In this document: positions 25,753 to 32,825 of the stretch, piece after piece
Layout of the letters: each line of letters begins with the position of its first letter
Position numbering within the stretch: the first letter of the stretch is position 1
Assembly (NCBI GenBank): GCA_036802945.1
Contig: DAIRVG010000008.1
Coordinates: 24,714-88,713 of the forward strand
Direction: 5' to 3'
DNA from: Gp6-AA40 sp036802945
Lineage (GTDB): Bacteria; Acidobacteriota; Vicinamibacteria; Vicinamibacterales; UBA2999
Length of the DNA: 64,000 bases
Program-made: the position numbers and the translations under genes
Notes under the pieces: model-generated
What the model was told of the DNA's origin: nothing
What the model saw: only the letters and a program-made list of their open reading frames with translations
Database searches by the model: none

Positions 25753-26208
25753 CGTTCACAAGTAGACTCGGCGGCCGCACAAATATCGACATATTGTCGA
25801 TATCGCGACAATTCGCTCCGGCCGGCACCTTCCGGCCGATATGGGTGAAGAACCCGTTTGCCCTTCGACGTTTAAACCCAGCACCGCTCAGGCTGTGGTG
25901 CATTTTCGCAACATCCACGTGCTTTTCCGCCGTCCTTGTTTGGAGGCACAACCTGCGGCCCCTGACCGGCGTCTAAAGTCGTGACCGTCAAAAAGGCGGT
26001 TGGGCGAAATCTGGTTCGTTGGGTTAAATTGTTGATTCTTATGCGTTTGGCTGTTATCTGACGAAATAAACGCCGCCGGAACGCCCGGGTTCAACGCACG
26101 GGAACCAATCACTCGAGCCAGACGTCTAACAAGGGCATCAGAATTGCACATGCGGGCGCATCAATTGGTTACCCAGATTTGGGTGATTCGGAAGGAGCGG
26201 CAGGAATA
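25753..26208. other. Intergenic region upstream of the dksA-like gene
   Basis: About 455 bp without a supported gene and visibly less G+C-rich than the coding sequence around it. It contains overlapping TGTCGATA-type palindromes at its left end (25783-25813). A possible promoter TTGATT-16-TTATCT lies near 26030-26060, with only moderate match. Confidence 0.4.
25783..25813. promoter_or_regulatory. Overlapping operator-like palindromes
   Basis: ATATCGACA-TAT-TGTCGATAT (25783-25803) is a perfect 9-bp inverted repeat. Its right half is reused in ATTGTCG-ATATCG-CGACAAT. Three alternating TGTCG half-sites in 31 bp look like a binding array for a dimeric regulator. Confidence 0.5.
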
Positions 26209-26658
26209 ATGGCGACGACGAAGAGCACAAAGGCGGCGGCCAAGACGAGCCGCTATAACGAACTAAAGAAGATGCTCGAGGAACGCCGCCGCGAGTTGTT
26301 GAGCGCAGTCCAAGGCAAAATTCGCGACGTGCGAGCCGAAGGCGGCAACGACCGGGATGTACTCGACCAGGGCGAGAGCTCCGAGGTGGACATCCAGGAA
26401 GACATTGAGTTCGCGCTCATCCAGATGAAGTCTGAGACGCTGAACAAGATCAACGAGGCACTCCATCGTCTTGACGATGGGACCTACGGCAATTGCTTCG
26501 AGTGCGGTGAGGAAATCGCCCATCCGCGGCTCCGGGCTCTTCCGTTCGCGGTTCGCTGCAAGGATTGCGAGGAAGCTCGGGAGAACACCGAGCAGCGCGA
26601 GCGCGCACTTGCTCGCAAGAGCGGCTCGTCGGGCCTCTTCTTCGACATGTCGAGCTAA
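26209..26658 (+). CDS. DksA/TraR family C4 zinc-finger protein
   Basis: 149 residues. A Lys/Ala-rich N-terminus ('TKSTKAAAKTSR') leads into a helical coiled-coil region ('LKKMLEERRRELLSAV') and a four-Cys finger 'CFECGEEI...CKDCEE', the RNA-polymerase-channel-binding fold of DksA/TraR. Such proteins alter transcription, in DksA's case together with ppGpp, which fits the rel gene 2.5 kb away. Whether it carries DksA's coiled-coil-tip Asp residues cannot be judged, so no symbol is given. An inverted repeat separates it from lon. Confidence 0.88.
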   Translation: MATTKSTKAAAKTSRYNELKKMLEERRRELLSAVQGKIRDVRAEGGNDRDVLDQGESSEVDIQEDIEFALIQMKSETLNKINEALHRLDDGTYGNCFECGEEIAHPRLRALPFAVRCKDCEEARENTEQRERALARKSGSSGLFFDMSS

Positions 26659-26668
26659 CCGAGTCTTG

Positions 26669-26704
26669 ACCGGGTTCGTGCCTCATCAGCGGCGCGAACC
26701 CGGG
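26669..26704 (+). terminator. Hairpin between dksA-like gene and lon
   Basis: CCGGGTTCG (26670-26678), a 16-nt loop and CGAACCCGG (26695-26703) form a 9-bp GC stem without a U-run, 10 nt after the stop. It could be a weak terminator or mRNA-stabilising hairpin. Confidence 0.45.
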
Positions 26705-26793
26705 TCGATCTGGTCCCTCCCAGTTCTGTTCGCGCCGCTGCCCCGGCGCCGTTGATCCACGATGGGCTGTATCATCCACCGTGAGTTGTATCG

Positions 26794-29229
26794 ATGAGTG
26801 AGCGCGACGAGCCTCTCGAGGTGGAGGAACTCTCGACCGGTGACCGTCCGTTGAACCTTCCGGACGAGCTCCCGATACTTCCTCTTCGCGACACCGTTCT
26901 CTTTCCAAATTCGTTCATGCCGCTTGCGGTCGCCCGCGAAAGCTCCGTGCGGCTGATCGACGAAGCCATCTCGGGCGGGAAGCTGATTGGCGTCTTCACG
27001 CAGCGCGACGCCACCGTCGAGGAGCCCCAGCAGGGGGATCTGTACTCGATCGGCACGGCGAGCCACATCCACAAGATGTTCAAGCTGCCGGATGGAAGCC
27101 TGAGACTGATCGTCCAGGGACTCGCGCGCCTGCACCTCGATGAGGTCTCCACGGTGAAGCCATACCTCCGGGCGCACGTGAGCCTCGCGCCGGAAACTGG
27201 CGCCGATGCCGAGCATCTCGAGATCGATGCGATGCTCCGCAACATCAGGACGAATTTCCAGCAGGTGGTTTCGTTGTCGCCGCTGCTGTCCGACGATCTC
27301 CAGACGCTCTCGACGAACATCACCGACCCGGGACGCCTCGCCGACTTCATCGCGTCGAGCCTGACGACGATCAGCACGGCGGTGAAGCAGGAGGTGCTGG
27401 AGACGCGCGATGTGCGCATGCGACTCGACACGCTCAACCGGATCCTGATCAAGGAGCTTGAGGTCCTCGAGCTCGGATCCAAGATCCAGTCGCAGGTGCA
27501 ATCCGAGGTTGGCAAGAACCAGCGCGAGTATTTCCTTCGCGAACAGCTCAAGGCGATTCAGAAAGAGCTCGGCGAGGGCGATGATCAGACGCGCGAGGTC
27601 GAAGAGCTTCGCGACAAGATCGAGGCCGCAGGAATGCCGGAGTTGGTGAAGAAGGAGGCGCTCCGCGAGCTCGATCGTCTCTCGAAGATGCCCGTTGCCG
27701 CCGCCGAATTCACCGTGTCGCGTACCTATCTCGATTGGCTCGTCACGCTCCCATGGCAGAAGCGCACCGATGAGGTGATCGACCTGCCGAAAACGAAGCA
27801 GACGCTCGACGCCGATCATTCCGGTCTCGAGAAGGCGAAGGATCGCATTCTCGAATACCTCGCGGTGAGAAAGCTCAATCCGCAGGTCAAGGGTCCCATC
27901 CTCTGCTTTGCCGGCCCGCCGGGTGTCGGCAAGACCTCGCTCGCACGGTCGATCGCGCAATCGCTGGGACGCAAGTTCGTCAGGGTGTCGCTTGGCGGCA
28001 TGCGCGACGAGGCGGAAATTCGCGGACATCGCCGCACCTACATCGGCGCGCTGCCAGGGCAGATCATCCAGGGGCTTCGTCGCGCCGAATCCAAAAATCC
28101 GGTCTTCATCCTCGACGAGATCGACAAGCTGGGAAACGATTTTCGCGGCGACCCGGCATCGGCGCTGCTCGAAGTGCTCGACCCCGAGCAGAACGTGAGC
28201 TTCCGCGATCACTATCTCGATGTGCCGTTCGATCTCTCCGAGGTGCTCTTCATCACGACGGCCAACGTGCTCGATCCGGTTCCGCCGGCACTCCGCGACC
28301 GCATGGAGGTCCTCGAGATTCCCGGATACACCGAGGAAGAGAAGCTGGCGATTGCGTGCGATCACCTCGTTCAGAAGCAGATCGGCAACCACGGGCTCAC
28401 ACCGGATCAGCTGACGATTAGTGACGATGCGCTGAGACTGGTCATTCGTGGATATACACGCGAGGCGGGTGTCCGGAATCTCGAACGTGAGATTGGCGCG
28501 CTCTGCCGCAAGGCCGCGCGCCGTCGGGCCGAAGGCGACGAGCGCCCCCTGGCGATCACACCGGAGGTCGTCGTGGCGCTGCTCGGTGCGCCGCTATTTC
28601 TCGACGAGGAGATGGAGGAGCGCACCAAGGAGCCTGGCGTGGCGATCGGTCTCGCCTGGACGCCTGCTGGAGGTGACGTCCTGTTCATCGAGGCGTCTCG
28701 GATGACCGGTCCGGGAGTCCTGACGCTCACCGGGCAGCTTGGCGACGTCATGAAAGAGTCTGCGCGTGCCGCGCTGTCCTGGTTCCGCGCGAATGCGGCC
28801 ACGTATGGCGCCGATCCCGATTTCTTCAAGACGTCGGAAATCCATCTGCACGTGCCCGCTGGCGCCATCCCGAAGGATGGACCGTCCGCCGGTGTCACCA
28901 TGGTCACGGCACTCGCCTCGGAGCTGACGCGGCGTCCCGTGCGCGGCGACATCGCGATGACCGGTGAGATCACATTGTCGGGACGCGTGCTGCCTGTCGG
29001 CGGGATCAAGGAAAAGGTTCTTGCCGCCAGGCGCGTCGGCATCCGAGAAGTGATCCTTCCGCGCCAGAATGAAAAGAACATCAACGAGGACCTCACCGAG
29101 GAGCTGCGGCGCGAGCTGACCGTGCATTACGTCCAGAGTGTTGACGAAGTCCTGCTGCTGGCGCTTCTGCCGGCGGTCGCCGCCGGCGATCAGAAGACCG
29201 AGCGCCGCCTCCAGCCGCCGATGCAATAG
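26794..29229 (+). CDS. lon: ATP-dependent protease Lon
   Basis: 811 residues, the usual length. N-terminal substrate domain ('LPILPLRDTVLFPNSFMPL'), AAA+ module with Walker A 'GPPGVGKTSL' (about 372-381) and Walker B 'FILDEIDKLG', sensor residues, and the C-terminal peptidase with the Ser-Lys dyad Ser698 in 'PKDGPSAGVT' and Lys741 in 'GGIKEKVLAA'. It degrades damaged and regulatory proteins in the cytoplasm. A histone-deacetylase-like gene starts 5 nt after its stop. Confidence 0.97.
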   Translation: MSERDEPLEVEELSTGDRPLNLPDELPILPLRDTVLFPNSFMPLAVARESSVRLIDEAISGGKLIGVFTQRDATVEEPQQGDLYSIGTASHIHKMFKLPDGSLRLIVQGLARLHLDEVSTVKPYLRAHVSLAPETGADAEHLEIDAMLRNIRTNFQQVVSLSPLLSDDLQTLSTNITDPGRLADFIASSLTTISTAVKQEVLETRDVRMRLDTLNRILIKELEVLELGSKIQSQVQSEVGKNQREYFLREQLKAIQKELGEGDDQTREVEELRDKIEAAGMPELVKKEALRELDRLSKMPVAAAEFTVSRTYLDWLVTLPWQKRTDEVIDLPKTKQTLDADHSGLEKAKDRILEYLAVRKLNPQVKGPILCFAGPPGVGKTSLARSIAQSLGRKFVRVSLGGMRDEAEIRGHRRTYIGALPGQIIQGLRRAESKNPVFILDEIDKLGNDFRGDPASALLEVLDPEQNVSFRDHYLDVPFDLSEVLFITTANVLDPVPPALRDRMEVLEIPGYTEEEKLAIACDHLVQKQIGNHGLTPDQLTISDDALRLVIRGYTREAGVRNLEREIGALCRKAARRRAEGDERPLAITPEVVVALLGAPLFLDEEMEERTKEPGVAIGLAWTPAGGDVLFIEASRMTGPGVLTLTGQLGDVMKESARAALSWFRANAATYGADPDFFKTSEIHLHVPAGAIPKDGPSAGVTMVTALASELTRRPVRGDIAMTGEITLSGRVLPVGGIKEKVLAARRVGIREVILPRQNEKNINEDLTEELRRELTVHYVQSVDEVLLLALLPAVAAGDQKTERRLQPPMQ

Positions 29230-29234
29230 CGGAC

Positions 29235-30122
29235 GTGTGGATTGTCTATTCGCCGCGCTATCGCATCGATATCGGCCCCCACGTTTTTCCAACCGCAAAA
29301 TACGACGCCATCCATCGCGAGCTGAGCGCCGCTGGCGGATGGACGTGGGTCGAGCCCGAGACCGCGTCGTGGGAGGATCTCGCGCTGGTCCACACCGCGG
29401 AATACCTCCGCAAGGCGCGCACCGGCACATTCACTGCCGAAGAAATCGCGGAAATCGAGCTGCCCTGGTCGCCGGCCATCGTGGACGGCTTCCGGTTGAT
29501 GAGTGGAGGCACCGTTGCGGCCGCGCGGCTTGCACTGGAGACCGGCGTGGGTATCCACGTCGGTGGGGGTTTTCACCATGCGTTTGCCAACCATGGCGAG
29601 GGCTTCTGCCTCTTCAACGACGTCGCCCTCGCGATTCGCGTGGTCCAGCGCGAATATCACGGCCGGACCCCGAGGGCCGCGATCGTCGATCTGGACGTCC
29701 ACCACGGCAACGGCACGTCGATGATTTTCGATGGCGATCCGTCGGTCTTCACCTTCTCCATGCATCAGCAGCACAACTACCCGATGTTCAAGCCGCGCAG
29801 CGCGCTCGACATCGGACTGCCGGACCGAGTGACCGATGACGAGTACCACGCGAAACTGAGCGCCGCCTTGCCGACGGTGTTCGCGTCGAAGCCTGACGTC
29901 GTGTTTTACCTTGCGGGTGCGGATCCGTTCGAGGGCGACCAACTTGGCGGGCTGGCGCTGACGCGGGCGGGCCTTCTCGAACGCGATCGCATTGTCTTCG
30001 GCGCCTGCGCGGCCGCGAATCGTCCGGTCGTCGTCACCTTGGCTGGCGGATATGCGCGCCGGCTCGAAGACACGGTCGCCATCCACCGCGCCACCATCGA
30101 ACTGGCGGCGCGGACCTTCTAG
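29235..30122 (+). CDS. Histone deacetylase superfamily (class II-like / AcuC-type) amidohydrolase
   Basis: 295 residues with GTG start. Zinc hydrolase motifs are intact: 'GGGFHHAFANHGEGFCLFND' with the tandem catalytic His, 'DLDVHHGNGTSMIF' with metal-binding Asp/His, and 'YLAGADPFEGDQLGGL' with the third metal Asp. Bacterial members remove acetyl groups from proteins such as acetyl-CoA synthetase or from polyamines and small amides. Placement 5 nt behind lon suggests co-transcription. The true substrate is unknown. Confidence 0.9.
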   Translation: MWIVYSPRYRIDIGPHVFPTAKYDAIHRELSAAGGWTWVEPETASWEDLALVHTAEYLRKARTGTFTAEEIAEIELPWSPAIVDGFRLMSGGTVAAARLALETGVGIHVGGGFHHAFANHGEGFCLFNDVALAIRVVQREYHGRTPRAAIVDLDVHHGNGTSMIFDGDPSVFTFSMHQQHNYPMFKPRSALDIGLPDRVTDDEYHAKLSAALPTVFASKPDVVFYLAGADPFEGDQLGGLALTRAGLLERDRIVFGACAAANRPVVVTLAGGYARRLEDTVAIHRATIELAARTF

Positions 30123-30155
30123 GCGGCAGGGACCTTCAGAATTAATCCCGCCGGT

Positions 30156-30698
30156 CTAGGTCCGCGTGAGGAGTGTCAGACCCGCTACTGTCTTGAGATC
30201 GATGATTTCGTTGGACTCAATCATCGTCGTCAGCTGCTTGACTGAAAACGCGCGCGTCTCGATGTCCTCATCTTCGTCCGGCTCCGCCTTCTTGTCGGCC
30301 GGACCCGGTTCGCGCAGCCCGCTGGCCTTGTAGAAGTTCATTTCTTCGTCGCAGTAGCCGGGTGTCGGAAAGAACGCGCCGAGTCGATCGAGTTGCTCCG
30401 GAATCAATCCGATTTCCTCCTGGCATTCGCGGGCGGCAGCTTTTTCAGGATCCTCGTTGGGCTTGAGTGTGCCGGCCGGGAGCTCCCACGCCCGTCGTCC
30501 GATCGCGTGGCGGTACTGCTTGACGAGGATGATGTCGCCTTCCTTCGTCATCGGGAGAAGGACCACCGATCCTGGATGCCGGACGATTTCCGCATCGAGC
30601 TTGCTGCCTTTCGGGGTCGTGATCGACTCGACAGTCACGGTGAAGATTCGCCCTACGAACACGTTTCGAATCGAGTGGGGAACGACAGGCTTTTCCAT
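30156..30698 (-). CDS. NUDIX hydrolase, ADP-ribose pyrophosphatase type
   Basis: 180 residues from the ATG at 30698, preceded by GAGGAG within the end of rluA (TGAAATG junction). The Nudix box is complete, beginning at 'GTLKPNEDPEKAAARECQEEIG' (read in its G..5E..7REUXEE form), with upstream 'VKQYRHAIGRRAWELPAG' and downstream 'PTPGYCDEEMNFYKA', which are features of the ADP-ribose pyrophosphatase subgroup. It likely hydrolyses ADP-ribose to AMP and ribose 5-phosphate. Confidence 0.88.
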   Translation of the reverse strand: MEKPVVPHSIRNVFVGRIFTVTVESITTPKGSKLDAEIVRHPGSVVLLPMTKEGDIILVKQYRHAIGRRAWELPAGTLKPNEDPEKAAARECQEEIGLIPEQLDRLGAFFPTPGYCDEEMNFYKASGLREPGPADKKAEPDEDEDIETRAFSVKQLTTMIESNEIIDLKTVAGLTLLTRT

Positions 30699-30699
30699 T

Positions 30700-31503
30700 T
30701 CACTCCTCTTCGCGGTCGCCCCACCCCGGAAGCGATTCCAGTACGTCCAGTAGATCAGGCGGGAGGTTGGCGCTGAATTCCATGCGGCGGCCGTCGCGCG
30801 GGTGAGCGAATGCCAGGCGTGTCGAGTGCAGAAACGGCCGCTGAAGCCGCTGCACCGCGCGAATGTCGCCAGGAACGCGTCGATGCACGCCGCCATAGAG
30901 CGCATCGCCGACAATCGGGTGTCCGATGGCGCTGAGATGGACACGAATCTGATGCGTACGCCCCGTGTGGATGGCGACCTGGCACAGCGTCAGTCCAGGC
31001 AGGTGAAAGGCCCTCGTGATCCGTGTGACCGCCTCGCGCGCGTGTCTCGACCGCGAGGACATCTTCTGACGATGGACCGGGTCGCGTCCGATCGCGGCAT
31101 CGATGCGGCGTCCCGCCTGCACGACGCCCCAGACGAGCGCGATGTACTCCTTCTCGACCTCGCGATCGTGAAACTGGCGCGACAGNNNNNNNNNNNNNNN
31201 NNNNNNNNNNNNNNNNNNNNNNNNNNNNNNNNNNNNNNNNNNNNNNNNNNNNNNNNNNNNNNNNNNNNNNNNNNNNNNNNNNNNNGGAGCCGCGTCGGGG
31301 AGACTGACGACCACGCGATCGCCCGCGCGAACGGCGAGATTCGGGCGGGCATCGCGTGCGGAGACATGCACGTGGCCGTCGGTGATCAGCTTCTGGATCT
31401 GCGATCGCGAATGATCACCAAGGACCGTGACCAGGAAGCGATCGAGCCGCTGCCCCTCCGATTCAGGCGTGACGGAGAATTCGAGCGGCTCCACAGTGTT
31501 CAA
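30700..31503 (-). CDS. RluA family 23S rRNA/tRNA pseudouridine synthase, interrupted by assembly gap
   Basis: Both flanks of a 100-N run belong to one gene in one frame. The N-terminal part is an S4-like RNA-binding domain ('EGQRLDRFLVTVLGDHSRSQIQKL'); after the gap come 'EYIALVWGVVQ', 'HTGRTHQIRVHLSAIGHPIVGDALYGG' and the family C-terminus. The catalytic 'HRLDK' segment should lie inside the gap. In RluD relatives about 85-95 residues separate the two flanks, versus 34 represented by the N run, so more than 100 bases are missing. The TTG start is uncertain; a GTG lies three codons further in. Confidence 0.85.
   Translation of the reverse strand: MNTVEPLEFSVTPESEGQRLDRFLVTVLGDHSRSQIQKLITDGHVHVSARDARPNLAVRAGDRVVVSLPDAAXXXXXXXXXXXXXXXXXXXXXXXXXXXXXXXXXXLSRQFHDREVEKEYIALVWGVVQAGRRIDAAIGRDPVHRQKMSSRSRHAREAVTRITRAFHLPGLTLCQVAIHTGRTHQIRVHLSAIGHPIVGDALYGGVHRRVPGDIRAVQRLQRPFLHSTRLAFAHPRDGRRMEFSANLPPDLLDVLESLPGWGDREEE
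31186..31285. other. Assembly gap (100 N)
   Basis: A run of exactly 100 unknown bases inside the RluA-type gene; a scaffolding placeholder rather than a measured length. Confidence 0.99.
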
Positions 31504-31528
31504 CCACGAAGGATACGAAAAACACGAA
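31503..31528. repeat. Short 9-bp-phased CACGAA repeat
   Basis: ACCACGAAG-GATACGAAA-AACACGAAT: three imperfect 9-bp units between lgt and the RluA-type gene. The arrangement resembles low-complexity dispersed intergenic repeats and overlaps the likely ribosome binding region of the RluA-type gene. Confidence 0.45.
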
Positions 31529-32341
31529 TTACGCCGCGACCCGGCGGCGTCGCGTCGCGCGCTGCGGAGCCTCCGGCGTCGTACGCCGCAACCAGATCAG
31601 CATCGCGATGGCGAGCGGTGCCAGCAGCAGAGAGATGAACTGCGATGTGGACACGCCGAACACGCTGCCACGCGGATCATTGCGGAAGATCTCGATGATG
31701 AACCGTGAGATCGCATAGAGGATCATGTAGAGCCAGAACGTGCGTCCAGGGAAGCGATGTCCGCGACGCTCCGTGGTGAGTAAAACGATCAGAATGAGCA
31801 GCTCCGCGCCAGCCTCGTAGAGTTGCGTAGGATGCAGCGGAATGCCCAGCGGGGTTCCGGAATTGGCCTGGGCCAGCGGATTGGTGAAGACAACCGCCCA
31901 TGGAACGCTCGTCGGCTTTCCATAGCAGCAGCCAGCGGCAAAGCATCCGAGCCGTCCAGTCACGTGACCCAGCGCGATGCCGGGCGCAAACGCATCGCAC
32001 GTCGTCCAGAACGGCATCCCGTAGTGATGGATGTACCAGAATGCCACGGCGACTGCACCGATCAGCCCGCCATAGAAGACGCCGCCGGACCGGACGAGAG
32101 ACAACAGGTCGGCCGGCGACTGGCGGAACTGCGCGAAATCGGTCACGAGCAGGAGCAGCTTCGCGCCGACGAGCGCGGCGATGATGATGTAGATACCGAG
32201 GTCCAGGACGCGGTCCGCGTTGAGCTTCCACTTGCGCGCCCGCGTGATCGCGAGTCGCAGGCCAACGAGGTACGACACCGCCAGCAGCACGCCGTAGGTA
32301 TAGACCGTCACCGGTCCCAGGCTAAACAGCTCTGGATACAT
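31529..32341 (-). CDS. lgt: Prolipoprotein diacylglyceryl transferase
   Basis: 270 residues with about seven membrane helices. It transfers diacylglycerol to the lipobox Cys of prolipoproteins. Visible family segments include 'FYGGLIGAVAVAFWYIHHYGMPF', 'GRLGCFAAGCCYGKPT' and 'LHPTQLYEAGAELLI'. The start overlaps the end of lspA by 20 bp, so the two lipoprotein-processing genes are translationally coupled, an unusually direct pairing of the successive enzymes. Confidence 0.96.
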   Translation of the reverse strand: MYPELFSLGPVTVYTYGVLLAVSYLVGLRLAITRARKWKLNADRVLDLGIYIIIAALVGAKLLLLVTDFAQFRQSPADLLSLVRSGGVFYGGLIGAVAVAFWYIHHYGMPFWTTCDAFAPGIALGHVTGRLGCFAAGCCYGKPTSVPWAVVFTNPLAQANSGTPLGIPLHPTQLYEAGAELLILIVLLTTERRGHRFPGRTFWLYMILYAISRFIIEIFRNDPRGSVFGVSTSQFISLLLAPLAIAMLIWLRRTTPEAPQRATRRRRVAA

Positions 32342-32825
32342 GTCGGGTCCCCACTCCCAGCAGATCGAGAATCATCAGCGCAACGCCGACCGTGATCGCC
32401 GCGTCGGCGACGTTGAACGCCCAGAAATGCCAGCCTGACCAGTACACGTCGACGAAGTCGACCACGTACCCCCACGAAATGCGGTCGATCAGATTGCCCG
32501 CCGCTCCACCAAGGATGAGTGCCAGCCCCGTGCGCGCCAGCCACTGCTCGTACGGCAGCGACGCAGCATAGACCGCCAGGCCGCCCAGCGCCGCCAGCGC
32601 CACGCACGCAAGCACCGCTGTCTTGAATGGGAAATCGGTGCCATTCATGAACCCGAACGCCGTGCCGCTGTTGTGCACGCGCGTGAGATCGAAAAATCCG
32701 GGGATGACCGTCACGCTTTCGTTGAGCGCCAACTCCTGTCGCACCAGCGCTTTCACCGCCTGGTCGAGCACGACGATGAACAGAGCAATCCAGAGCTCGC
32801 GCTGCCGCGTGTGAACAGCCACCAC
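32322..32825 (-). CDS. lspA: Lipoprotein signal peptidase (signal peptidase II)
   Basis: 167 residues, four membrane helices. This aspartyl protease cleaves the signal peptide of diacylated prolipoproteins. The catalytic pair is visible as Asp114 ('GGAAGNLIDRISWGYVVDF') and Asp141 ('AFNVADAAITVG'), with 'VHNSGTAFGF' upstream. It starts with GTG immediately after the ileS stop. The ileS-lspA order is a conserved bacterial arrangement. Confidence 0.96.
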   Translation of the reverse strand: MVAVHTRQRELWIALFIVVLDQAVKALVRQELALNESVTVIPGFFDLTRVHNSGTAFGFMNGTDFPFKTAVLACVALAALGGLAVYAASLPYEQWLARTGLALILGGAAGNLIDRISWGYVVDFVDVYWSGWHFWAFNVADAAITVGVALMILDLLGVGTRHVSRAV

